In this document: one piece after another, positions 6,682 to 13,343 of the stretch
How positions within the stretch are numbered: position 1 is the first letter of the stretch
Layout of the letters: each line of letters begins with the position of its first letter
Assembly (NCBI GenBank): GCA_002388005.1
Contig: DGLO01000135.1
Coordinates: forward strand, 1-13,346
Length of the DNA: 13,346 nt
Source of the DNA: Candidatus Neomicrothrix sp. UBA4542
GTDB lineage: Bacteria > Actinomycetota > Acidimicrobiia > Acidimicrobiales > Poriferisodalaceae
Direction: 5' to 3'
The notes under the pieces: model-generated
Seen by the model: only the letters and a program-made list of their open reading frames with translations
What the model was told of the DNA's origin: nothing
Database searches by the model: none
Program-made: the position numbers and the translations under genes

Positions 6682-7698
6682 TTGAAATGTTGGGCCCCAA
6701 TAGGCGGAGGCGACGCCCTAGCTATCGCGGAGCGAGCCAAACACCTAGAAGACCGCGGGTATGCGGGAGTCATTGGGAATCAGGTTTATGGCCCACCGTG
6801 GGCCAGTTTGGCGGTCGCGGCAGCGGCCACCAGCTCCTTGCAACTGGAAACCGGGATCGCCATGGCGTTCGTGCGGTCTCCTTTTGAGACCGCTTGCGCG
6901 GCCATTGAACTCGACCGCATTAGCAACGGGCGTTTCACCCTCGGCCTCGGTACCGCGCCTCAGACCTGGACAGAAGATTTCTTCGGGCAAGATTTTCTCC
7001 CGCCAATAAGTCGAATCCGTGAAGTTATTGAAATCTTGAGACTGGTTTTCGACTCGGCAGCACAGAATGCTGATTCGATACCCGACTACCACGGTGAGCA
7101 TTACCAACTATCGTTCGCCGGGCTCCACCCCAACTTTGGATCGCAGGTGAGACAGGTCCCTATTTGGGTTGCTTCATTACGTGAACGCCTATGCGAGCTT
7201 GCCGGGGAATGCGCCGATGGCTTCATCGGCCACTCCATATGGTCGAGATGGTGGCTACTCGAGCGAGCGTTACCTGCGCTTCATCGGGGCGCAGCCACCG
7301 CGGGCCGAGACCCCGAAGACATCAATGTACAACTGTGGCTAACGGCATCAATTGACTCCGATCCGACGGTCGCTGCACGCCGCGCTCGTGGAAATGTGGC
7401 GTTCTACGCATCGATCCCCAGCTACCGCTCTTACTTTGATGCACACGGTTTCGGTGAACTGTTCGACACCCTGGTAGCAGCTCGTCGCTCCCTTCCTCTC
7501 GACCAGTGTGTTGATTTGGTTCCTTTGGATGCGGCCCAGACCTTCGCCATATGTGGAACACCTGACGACGTAGGCCAGGAAATTGAAAACATCGCTAGCC
7601 ACGCGGCTTCAATATGCGTCAAGCCCCCGATGTGGGGCATCGACCCCGAAGACGCGAACCACCAGTCACGCCAAATTGACCACTTGCTGCTCGGCTAA
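6682..7698 (+). CDS. LLM-class F420-dependent oxidoreductase (TIGR03617/MSMEG_2256-like)
   Basis: A 338-residue luciferase-like (LLM) TIM-barrel oxidoreductase. The N-terminal stretch around AERAKHLEDRGYAGV (about 16-30), the strand SLQLETGIAMAFVRSP (about 52-67), and the following ISNGRFTLGLGTAPQ match the group of putative F420-dependent oxidoreductases typified by MSMEG_2256. The late motif RGNVAFYASIPSYRSYFDAHGFGEL is also typical of that group. F420 use is inferred from family; FMN cannot be excluded. The start is TTG at 6682: an in-frame GTG at 6661 runs into a stop at once, and GGGGGGAG (6665-6672) lies nine bases before the TTG. It is probably cytosolic. It follows DUF2237 on the same strand and converges with the MetE-like gene, so it may have its own promoter. 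The substrate is unknown; relatives act in actinobacterial redox and xenobiotic metabolism. Confidence 0.88.
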   Translation: MKCWAPIGGGDALAIAERAKHLEDRGYAGVIGNQVYGPPWASLAVAAAATSSLQLETGIAMAFVRSPFETACAAIELDRISNGRFTLGLGTAPQTWTEDFFGQDFLPPISRIREVIEILRLVFDSAAQNADSIPDYHGEHYQLSFAGLHPNFGSQVRQVPIWVASLRERLCELAGECADGFIGHSIWSRWWLLERALPALHRGAATAGRDPEDINVQLWLTASIDSDPTVAARRARGNVAFYASIPSYRSYFDAHGFGELFDTLVAARRSLPLDQCVDLVPLDAAQTFAICGTPDDVGQEIENIASHAASICVKPPMWGIDPEDANHQSRQIDHLLLG

Positions 7699-7779
7699 GA
7701 AACGATTTGACGGGCTCTAGCGTTGGTAGGCCAGTGCATTAGTCAAGAGTCCCTCCGCTCGTCACACACAGCGAGATTG

Positions 7780-8892
7780 TCACGAGCCCCAATAGTCCTC
7801 TGCGACTTGTGACACCAGTCGCAGCTTCGCCCACTGGTCTTCTTCGGTCAGAAGGTTGCCTTCAAGAATTGAGGCAAACCCGCACTGAGGGCTAATCCCC
7901 AGTCGAGACGCGTCCGCGTACCGGGCTGCCTCATCTAGACGGCGCTTCAACAGATCGGGCGACTCCAGCTGGGGGCGCTTACTTGTGATGAGCCCAAGCA
8001 CGACCGACGTGGATACAGGGATGAGCTGCAAGGGTGCAAAGTCGCCAGAACGTTCATCATCAAACTCAAGAAAAAAGACGTCGACGTCGAGTTGTGGAAA
8101 CACCTGTTCCGCGATAGCGGCGTAACCACCCGACACCGCCCAGTTCGACCTCGCGTTACCTCTGCAAATATGTAAACCCACGGTTGTGGAATCAGCTCGC
8201 TCCGACACCGCAGCGTTCGTCGCATCTATGTATTCCCTGAGCAAGCTCTCCGGATCTTCCCCCTGGCTTCGCATACGCCCAGTAGCTGTCTCATCACAAA
8301 AGAAACTCAGGATCGGATCGTCGATTTGGATGAAATCGCAGCCCAGGCTCTCCAAGCCCGCGATTTCTGCCTTGTAGGTCTCGGTAACGTCATGCCAGAA
8401 TCGATCCCGGTCGGGGTACACCGATTCGTCGATCGCGTTGACCCCATACTGAAAATGGAATCGGCTCGGGGCGGGGATCGTGACCTTGACAGGGCAACTT
8501 GTGATCTCAGCGATATAGCTGTAGTTCTCACCCATAATCGCGGTCCCAGGATGCCTCAATGGCCCCGCGGTACGAACCAGTTTTGGGACATAGGCAACGG
8601 TTTGTTCACTGGCGTTGTCCGCGAAAGGCGACTGTTCGGCTTCGAATAATTCAATTCCGTCGACATACGGTATAAAGCCAGACCACCACACATCACGTCG
8701 GAACTCGCCGTCTGTGATTACGCCGATACCGGTTTCCTCCTGATGTCGGATCGAAGACCGGATCGCGTCGTCTTCGATCAGACGCCGGGCTGTTTCATCC
8801 AACTCACCTCTGGCGAACGCCGCCCACGCCTCCGTCACTGAGGCAGGGCGGAGCAAACTTCCCACTTGGTCGGCGCGTGCGACGAGTGACAT
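7780..8892 (-). CDS. Cobalamin-independent methionine synthase-like Zn enzyme (MetE C-terminal domain type)
   Basis: A 370-residue protein matching only the catalytic C-terminal barrel of MetE; the N-terminal half of true MetE is absent. The start DQVGSLLRP (9-17) and TDGEFRRDVWW (60-70) are typical of this short branch. The zinc-thiol site is intact: HICRGN (241-246; His241, Cys243), LEFDDERSGDF (275-285; Glu276) and SPQCGFAS (334-341; Cys337). QIDDP (189-193) sits at the homocysteine-contacting loop. Relatives include archaeal-type methionine synthases and epoxyalkane:coenzyme M transferase, so the chemistry is thiol alkylation or dealkylation with an unknown donor. The ATG at 8892 has AGGAG (8899-8903) six bases upstream, better than the TTG one codon earlier. 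It lies 57 bases after LigB and is likely the last gene of that transcript. A role in ring-substrate demethylation is my inference only. Confidence 0.85.
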   Translation of the reverse strand: MSLVARADQVGSLLRPASVTEAWAAFARGELDETARRLIEDDAIRSSIRHQEETGIGVITDGEFRRDVWWSGFIPYVDGIELFEAEQSPFADNASEQTVAYVPKLVRTAGPLRHPGTAIMGENYSYIAEITSCPVKVTIPAPSRFHFQYGVNAIDESVYPDRDRFWHDVTETYKAEIAGLESLGCDFIQIDDPILSFFCDETATGRMRSQGEDPESLLREYIDATNAAVSERADSTTVGLHICRGNARSNWAVSGGYAAIAEQVFPQLDVDVFFLEFDDERSGDFAPLQLIPVSTSVVLGLITSKRPQLESPDLLKRRLDEAARYADASRLGISPQCGFASILEGNLLTEEDQWAKLRLVSQVAEDYWGS

Positions 8893-8949
8893 CAACAGCT
8901 CCTGCCGTTAGCCAGGGAGATAACTCCGGAGAAGAACCCCAACATCGGT

Positions 8950-9777
8950 CTAGCCCGGCTCAAAACAAACAAGCCCGTAACCCGTAAGCATTGGAGCGAA
9001 ATAGGCGCGGTGGATATTGCGCACCGCTGACCCCAACGCACCGCGCATCGCTAGCCACATAATCACCTCAATTGACTCCGCGCCCCCTCGACGCATGTAC
9101 TCAGAATGATCAAGTTCACACAACACTGCCGGGTCGCTTTCGAGAAGATCCAAAAACTCGTTATCCCAATCTGGGTTGACGTGACCAAAATCGGGTCCAT
9201 GCAACTGATGGGACATGCCCCCTGTCGCCATGACTACAACTCTGGCGTCGTCGTAAGACGCCACGGAGCGGCCGATGGCCGCGCCAATGTCGAAACACCG
9301 ACGAGCTGTCGGCAAGGGATGTTGGATCACATTTACCGCCAAGGGGACGATCGGTGTCTCCCATGGAGGTGCCATAAGAAACGGCAAAATCGAATACACC
9401 CCGTGGTCAACAACCATTTCTTGGCAGATAGTTGGGTCGAACTCGTCTGCCACCAAGCTTCTTGCTATATGCCAACCAAGCCTGGTATCACCCCGAAGGT
9501 CCGGCAACGCCCGCTTCCCCCACCCCTCGTCGGCTTGGGCAAAGATCTCCGCGACACCCAACGCGAATGTCGGGTAGGCATCAAAGAAAAATTGATTCAC
9601 ATGGTCGTTGTAGACCATGACGAGAGCGTCAGGTTGCAATGCTTCAAGCCACGCTGCAGCGGGCTTGTAGCTCTCAAAAATGTCTCTCCACTCTGGGTCG
9701 TCGCGTTTGTCTTGGTCGTATGCACGAGCGAGAGACGGAGCGTGACTGACGCCGATCCCACCAACAATTTGCCCCAT
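8950..9777 (-). CDS. ligB: Class III extradiol dioxygenase catalytic (beta) subunit, LigB-like
   Basis: A 275-residue catalytic subunit of a protocatechuate 4,5-dioxygenase-type enzyme, which cleaves catechols next to the hydroxyls with Fe(II) and O2. Iron ligands align with the LigB set: His12 (GVSHAP), His59 (YNDHVNQF) and a Glu in RRGGAESIEVI (229-239), most likely Glu234. The active-site base is His190 in ATGGMSHQLHG (184-194). VVDHGVYSILPF (122-133) and MWLAMRGALG (240-249) are further family marks. The start is the ATG at 9777, which overlaps the LigA stop as TAATG, implying translational coupling; the frame stays open further upstream but only as LigA shadow. Length is slightly below that of the Sphingobium subunit. 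The exact ring substrate (protocatechuate, gallate, a methylated gallate or another catechol) cannot be told from sequence. Confidence 0.92.
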   Translation of the reverse strand: MGQIVGGIGVSHAPSLARAYDQDKRDDPEWRDIFESYKPAAAWLEALQPDALVMVYNDHVNQFFFDAYPTFALGVAEIFAQADEGWGKRALPDLRGDTRLGWHIARSLVADEFDPTICQEMVVDHGVYSILPFLMAPPWETPIVPLAVNVIQHPLPTARRCFDIGAAIGRSVASYDDARVVVMATGGMSHQLHGPDFGHVNPDWDNEFLDLLESDPAVLCELDHSEYMRRGGAESIEVIMWLAMRGALGSAVRNIHRAYFAPMLTGYGLVCFEPG

Positions 9778-10109
9778 TACCCTGAACCTGCTTGCGGTGG
9801 ACGGGTCGCCATGAACTGGTCGAGAGTTTCTCCGCGCATCTCCGCACCCACCTCCAAGAGATTTGAACCGACCGTGGCAGCAATCTTCAAGAACACGTAC
9901 ACATTGCCGCCGGCAGCCACCATCCCCGTCCAATCCCGGTCGATTACTAACTTCGTTTCCTCAGCCGTCAACTCGAAACGACGACAATAAGCATGTTCGT
10001 CGACAAGAAATTCCGCTCTGTTGTCCGGATCGATAAGACTTGCCGACAGCTTGTTCAGGCGGTACCCAGCCATAGATCGTTCACCGGTGAACACCGTCAT
10101 GTCGACCAT
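9777..10109 (-). CDS. ligA: Class III extradiol dioxygenase small (alpha) subunit, LigA-like
   Basis: A small helical subunit of about 110 residues that caps the LigB active site. Recognisable stretches are TGERSMAGYRLNKLSASLI (8-26), NRAEFLVDEHAYCRRFELTAEE (30-51), VIDRDWTGMVAAGGNVYVFLKIAA (55-78) and VGAEMRGETLDQFM (86-99), all typical of protocatechuate 4,5-dioxygenase alpha chains. I chose the ATG at 10109 because GGGGGG (10114-10119) is four bases upstream and family similarity begins here. Longer choices exist: ATG 10133, ATG 10148 and TTG 10184, the last with GGAG upstream. The stop overlaps the LigB ATG by one base. The gene follows the HpaB-type gene in the same direction. Presence of both subunits indicates a two-component LigAB enzyme rather than a fused gallate dioxygenase. 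Confidence 0.88.
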   Translation of the reverse strand: MVDMTVFTGERSMAGYRLNKLSASLIDPDNRAEFLVDEHAYCRRFELTAEETKLVIDRDWTGMVAAGGNVYVFLKIAATVGSNLLEVGAEMRGETLDQFMATRPPQAGSG

Positions 10110-10113
10110 TTGA

Positions 10114-10119
10114 CCCCCC
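10114..10119 (-). promoter_or_regulatory. Shine-Dalgarno site favouring the short LigA start
   Basis: On the minus strand this reads GGGGGG followed by TCAA and ATG (10109). It is the best-spaced SD among the four possible LigA starts. Confidence 0.45.
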
Positions 10120-10122
10120 GGA

Positions 10123-10194
10123 TCATCTCCCATCGTAATTGCCGTCATCGTCGGAAAGCTGAGCTGGGTTATGGACGAGGTCAACGTGCTCCAT
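10123..10194 (-). CDS. Possible 23-codon small ORF between HpaB and LigA
   Basis: An ATG at 10194 follows the HpaB stop by one base (TGACATG), with AGGA five bases upstream inside the HpaB end. It encodes an acidic peptide of 23 residues beginning MEHVDLVHNP and ending in an aspartate-rich tail, then stops at 10123-10125, just before the LigA start. It lies in a different frame from both neighbours. It may be a coupling leader that hands ribosomes on to LigA, or chance. An alternative is that it is the original LigA N-terminus split off by a frameshift. No homology is recognised. Confidence 0.3.
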   Translation of the reverse strand: MEHVDLVHNPAQLSDDDGNYDGR

Positions 10195-10195
10195 G

Positions 10196-11659
10196 TCAGT
10201 CCTGCGCGCTTTCAAGTCGATCGAGAAGTTGGTCGATCCGTTCTTTGAAGGGGGCTTTGTCGTACATGTCGAACAACGCCCCCGCCAGACGCACCGGATC
10301 CCCTGAGTAGTAGCGCTCGTACAGTTGCTGACGGCCTGAGAATCCAGACGAGGACGCATCCCACGCGAGCCGAAATAAGCGAACGCGGTCTCTGCTACCT
10401 GAGTTGACGCTCTGGAAATAGCGATCGACATCATCCGCGCGAGGTCCGTCAAGCTCAGCGAACGATGGCGTCGCAACAAGCCCTCCGGCACCAACAATTT
10501 GAATGATTTCACACATGCGTTGGAAGTTTTGAGGGAATGTCTGACGAACAGTCCAAAGCGGCATAGAGCCCGGATACACGAATCCGTTCTCGCGTTCCAC
10601 AATGTCCGCTTCCGCTGCCACAAGAGCAGCCCGTAATTGTTCGGTAAAGACAATCAGCTCGCTCAACATGCCCTGGACATGAAGAAACTGATCCGCATTC
10701 GTCGATTCTGCGACCTGGAAGGCCAAACCCATCATAAATTCGGCCTTCGCGAGATTCTTTATCGAGAATTGGTGCATCACTTGTTCCATCGCACCGGTGC
10801 GATTGAACAACCCATTACACATTTCGACATCTCGGTAAATAAAAGTTCGTTCCCACGGAACCAAAACGTCATCGAAGATGACAGTGCCATCTATCTCATC
10901 GAGTCGCCGACTTAACGGATGGTCCATTTCCGACGCTGCAGCCATCGGAGTTAACGACGGTCGACAGATAAATCTCATACCCGGCGTGTTGATTGGTAAA
11001 GCAAAACAGAAAGCGAACTTCTCTGCATCTGAATTCGCTGGGAGGTAGCTCGATGGTGCGACAAGGATTTCATCGCTGTGTGCACACAATGTCGCGACCA
11101 TCCTGGCGCCCCTGACTATCCAACCAGCTTGGTTCTCGTCAACGACGTGTGCCGCTACGTCGTTATCTTGTTCCTCAACCGGTCGAGATCGGTCATATTG
11201 AGGAGTCACCAAAGTGTGCGTGAGCACAAGATCCCTCTCTCGAATCTCCTCGTAATAGTTCCTCAAGTAGTCGCCATATGGGCGTTCATCGCGTTGGAAG
11301 TCTCGCCAACACATCGCCAGAGCCGTGACCATGATGTTCATAAAGTCAGCGGACCGTCCGAACATGCCCGAAGTGTGATCCATCCAACGTTTCACCATGT
11401 CACGGCGCTTTTCTAGATCTTCGCGGCAACGAGGCTCAATGAACGACAACCCCACCCGATCACCAGTTGTCGGCGACTCGTACGTCATTTTGTCGATTAG
11501 GTCGGGAGCGACCTGAAGGTCATACAACTCGGCGATAGCTCGTGCCGCCCCTTGAAAACGCGGGTCCGTTGTGACATCAGCCACGCGTTCACCGTCAACC
11601 CAGATCTCTCGCGAGTCAACAAGTCCGCTCAGATAATCGGCACCGCTTCGTGCAGCCAT
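10196..11659 (-). CDS. HpaB-type FADH2-dependent phenol/4-hydroxyphenylacetate 3-monooxygenase, oxygenase component
   Basis: A 487-residue flavin monooxygenase that would add a hydroxyl ortho to an existing phenolic OH using FADH2 supplied by a separate reductase. SGADYLSGL (5-13) is the usual family start. FGRSADFMN (100-108) and DLVLTHTLVTPQYDRSRP (143-160) carry Arg102 and His148, matching HpaB substrate-contact residues. Phe106 stands where Tyr104 of HpaB binds the phenol, hinting at an altered substrate. VIFDDVLVPWERTFIYRD (about 264-281) and QIVGAGGLVATPS (about 385-397) are middle- and C-domain signatures. I chose the ATG at 11659; an in-frame TTG at 11680 would add seven residues, and neither has a good SD. 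A tandem 7-base repeat (11665-11678) precedes the start. LigA and LigB lie directly downstream, so the likely sequence is phenol to catechol to ring opening. No reductase gene is present in the window. Confidence 0.9.
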   Translation of the reverse strand: MAARSGADYLSGLVDSREIWVDGERVADVTTDPRFQGAARAIAELYDLQVAPDLIDKMTYESPTTGDRVGLSFIEPRCREDLEKRRDMVKRWMDHTSGMFGRSADFMNIMVTALAMCWRDFQRDERPYGDYLRNYYEEIRERDLVLTHTLVTPQYDRSRPVEEQDNDVAAHVVDENQAGWIVRGARMVATLCAHSDEILVAPSSYLPANSDAEKFAFCFALPINTPGMRFICRPSLTPMAAASEMDHPLSRRLDEIDGTVIFDDVLVPWERTFIYRDVEMCNGLFNRTGAMEQVMHQFSIKNLAKAEFMMGLAFQVAESTNADQFLHVQGMLSELIVFTEQLRAALVAAEADIVERENGFVYPGSMPLWTVRQTFPQNFQRMCEIIQIVGAGGLVATPSFAELDGPRADDVDRYFQSVNSGSRDRVRLFRLAWDASSSGFSGRQQLYERYYSGDPVRLAGALFDMYDKAPFKERIDQLLDRLESAQD

Positions 11660-11664
11660 GCGCG

Positions 11665-11678
11665 TAGACGCTAGACGC
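11665..11678. repeat. Tandem 7-base direct repeat before HpaB start
   Basis: TAGACGC occurs twice head-to-tail, ending six bases before the HpaB ATG at 11659. It may take part in start-site or regulator recognition, or be chance. Confidence 0.25.
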
Positions 11679-11725
11679 AATAGTCCAAGCAGCGCCCGTG
11701 ATACTGCGGTCTAGCTCGGAGCAAA

Positions 11726-11749
11726 TGCCTCGCCTCAGGAGGCAAGGCA
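11726..11749 (-). terminator. Hairpin between SnoaL-like and HpaB genes (weak terminator or attenuator)
   Basis: TGCCTCGCCT (11726-11735) and AGGCAAGGCA (11740-11749) pair over ten positions with one mismatch around a four-base loop. In the direction of transcription the stem is followed by only three T residues (TTTGC), so intrinsic termination would be partial at best. It lies in the 137-base gap between the SnoaL-like stop and the HpaB start, the largest gap in the seven-gene run. It could limit read-through, protect the upstream mRNA end, or mark the boundary of a separate HpaB-LigA-LigB-MetE-like transcript. Confidence 0.5.
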
Positions 11750-11796
11750 ACGCCACGACCCAATTTGAGATCAGCAACCTGCAACTGTTGAGTCGA

Positions 11797-12207
11797 CTAG
11801 CCGCCCTGGAGCTGTTCGAGTAAGCCGCCGCTGTCGCTAACGATGTGACCTTCCACGACTTTGCTATCGCGGATCGTGAAGATCGCAACAGCGTGACGTT
11901 CAATCTCGTTACCCGACGGGGCCACACCCATGAAAGTTCCAGTGTGTATACCCCGCAAGATGTATCGCACCGCTACCGACTCACCGTCGCTGACCATTTG
12001 CTGAATCTCGAAACGGGCGTCGGAAAGTGAAGAGTGGTAGTTCTTTAACGATTCGATGTGTTCCGCCAGGGAATGAGCGGATGGACCCCCATAGCCATGA
12101 CGCACATAATCCTCAGTAAATGATGCTTCCACCACCGATAAATCCTGCTGGTTAAACCCATCTTCCATTATGTGGCGAACTAGCTCCCTTGCTTCGTCTG
12201 GTGTCAA
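11797..12207 (-). CDS. SnoaL-like/ester cyclase family protein
   Basis: A 136-residue protein with the SnoaL/NTF2-like cone fold. EARELVRHIMEDGFNQQDLSVVEASFTEDYVRHG (5-38), then GTFMGVAPSGNEIERHAVAIFTIRDSKVVEGHIVSD (90-125), is the usual pattern, with the conserved F-GVAPSG turn of the ester cyclase/SnoaL-like group. Members include polyketide cyclases and small isomerases, but many have no known reaction. The start is TTG at 12207; AGGGGG (12213-12218) lies five bases upstream, and the next in-frame Met would remove the first helix. It is 137 bases upstream of HpaB and 80 bases downstream of the methyltransferase gene. It may act on a ring-cleavage or hydroxylation intermediate, but no catalytic residue can be assigned. 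It differs from the epoxide hydrolase-like protein at 197-571, whose full hydrolase triad it lacks. Confidence 0.8.
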   Translation of the reverse strand: MTPDEARELVRHIMEDGFNQQDLSVVEASFTEDYVRHGYGGPSAHSLAEHIESLKNYHSSLSDARFEIQQMVSDGESVAVRYILRGIHTGTFMGVAPSGNEIERHAVAIFTIRDSKVVEGHIVSDSGGLLEQLQGG

Positions 12208-12212
12208 AACGG

Positions 12213-12218
12213 CCCCCT
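12213..12218 (-). promoter_or_regulatory. Shine-Dalgarno site setting the SnoaL-like TTG start
   Basis: On the minus strand this is AGGGGG, five bases before the TTG at 12207. It supports a TTG start for a gene with no suitable ATG nearby. Confidence 0.45.
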
Positions 12219-12287
12219 GTTAGTGGTTGTCAACGATAGTCGTGCCTTGATAATCCGGAACCATCCGCCTAAGTCCTACCGCGTCTG

Positions 12288-12947
12288 TCAGACCGCGGAG
12301 CCCCAGACCGCATACAACGGGTCACCCGCTCCGTGAAGAGGGGTTCTTAGCTGAGCGTCGAGATCTGCCCAAGGCCCGGTTCGGCGGTAATACTCAGCGA
12401 CGATCGAAACATGGCCTTCGTCGTCTGTCTGGCTCCAACCATGGATGGCCTTTGTCGGGAAACACCGATTCGAAAAACTGTTAACGAAAACCCCGCCTCT
12501 GCGAATCACTCGGTGGACCTCAGCAAAGACCTCAAGCGGACGCACTAAATAGTCGATGGAGACACAACACACCACAGCATCAAACGAATCGTCTTCAAAA
12601 GGGAGGCGGTGATTGAGGTTGAGGTCATGCTGACACCACGACGAAGCTTGCAGGTTCCTGGCGAGCTCTTCACTGTTCATCCCGAGCACCACCAGATCTT
12701 CGGGTACATCAACGAAATGGCTTACCCATGAACTCATCAAATCGAGAACTCTCCCACCGATATTGAGTTCGCTGTAAAGGTCGCCGACTGCGCGGACAGC
12801 TCGATCATCGATATGGGTAACCATTCGAGGTTGCGCATAGAAGTTGTCGTCAACAGATGAATCGCTCCGATCAAAAAATCCGTCCGGGAACCCCGCGTAA
12901 CGCTCGTGGGAATAAGGATCTTCTTCTCGGCTATTTGCTTTGCTCAT
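12288..12947 (-). CDS. Class I SAM-dependent methyltransferase with unusual motif I
   Basis: A 219-residue protein with a Rossmann methyltransferase core. Motif I reads GGRVLDLMSSWVSHF (64-78) instead of the usual VLDxGCGxG. LPFEDDSFDAVVCCVSIDYL (115-134) is the motif II/III region, and EVHRVIRRGGVFVNSFSNRCFPTKAI (143-168) is the post-core strand with the conserved NRCFPTKA. The N-terminal YAGFPDGFFDRSD (17-29) occurs in the same subfamily as far as I recall. The SAM-binding loop lacks the glycine pair, so cofactor binding should be tested. The ATG at 12947 has AAGG about five bases upstream. The VOC gene ends only 18 bases before it, so these two are co-transcribed. The methyl acceptor is unknown. 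A methyltransferase beside LigAB and a MetE-like protein is suggestive of O- or C1-group handling, but this is inference. Confidence 0.82.
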   Translation of the reverse strand: MSKANSREEDPYSHERYAGFPDGFFDRSDSSVDDNFYAQPRMVTHIDDRAVRAVGDLYSELNIGGRVLDLMSSWVSHFVDVPEDLVVLGMNSEELARNLQASSWCQHDLNLNHRLPFEDDSFDAVVCCVSIDYLVRPLEVFAEVHRVIRRGGVFVNSFSNRCFPTKAIHGWSQTDDEGHVSIVAEYYRRTGPWADLDAQLRTPLHGAGDPLYAVWGSAV

Positions 12948-12965
12948 AGGACCTTCGTGGCGGCT

Positions 12966-13343
12966 TCAAGAGGTAAGCGGCTTAGCGAAACTCAGGTCAT
13001 GGCCGGATGGGTCCGCTATCGCGAAAAACCTCTCACCCCATGGAGCGTCTCGGGGTTCGGCCAACGGAGTGAGACCAGCGTCAAGCGCTTTCCGGTACAC
13101 CTGGTCGACATCGTCAACATGAAAGATCACTCGGCCCCACCAAATATGAGGATCTGCAGTTTCTTCGACTGCCCACAGATTCACGAAACAAAAACCCGAA
13201 TCCAACGTCACAAACGAGTCAGACGCCGAACCAAAGGAAACGATGAAGCCCAGAGCTTCATAAAACCCGATCGACTCCGCCATATCGACCGTCGCAAGAG
13301 TTATAGCGTCGATCCGTTTCACTTGACCCGGCTGCCCGGTCAC
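12966..13343 (-). CDS. VOC (glyoxalase/bleomycin-resistance/extradiol fold) family protein
   Basis: A protein of about 125 residues with the vicinal-oxygen-chelate fold in two beta-alpha-beta-beta-beta units. KRIDAITLATVDMAESIGFYEALGF (about 9-33) opens the first, and WWGRVIFHVDDVDQVYRKALDAGLTP (about 68-93) opens the second, closing with PWGERFFAIADPSGHDLSFAKP (about 101-122). The usual first metal-binding His is Ala here and the usual last Glu (DPxGHxxE) is Ser, so a metal-dependent dioxygenase or glyoxalase role is doubtful and a binding role is possible. The frame opens with GTG at 13343, three bases from the window edge, and stays open to the edge. The true start may be this GTG, a GTG at 13322, or outside the window. 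It is followed at 18 bases by the methyltransferase gene. Confidence 0.8.
   Translation of the reverse strand: MTGQPGQVKRIDAITLATVDMAESIGFYEALGFIVSFGSASDSFVTLDSGFCFVNLWAVEETADPHIWWGRVIFHVDDVDQVYRKALDAGLTPLAEPRDAPWGERFFAIADPSGHDLSFAKPLTS

Noticed and set aside
7699..7779. Bidirectional terminator between the convergent LLM and MetE-like genes
   Set aside because: Only short imperfect stems (CGCT/AGCG type) and no T runs were found.
9106..9990. Long plus-strand open frame of 294 codons
   Set aside because: It lies antisense to LigB and LigA, which have clear catalytic motifs and coupled translation. The antisense product has no recognisable domain.
12228..12233. TTGACA on the minus strand as a -35 element
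   Set aside because: It lies only about 20 bases before the SnoaL-like start, leaving no room for a spaced -10 and leader.
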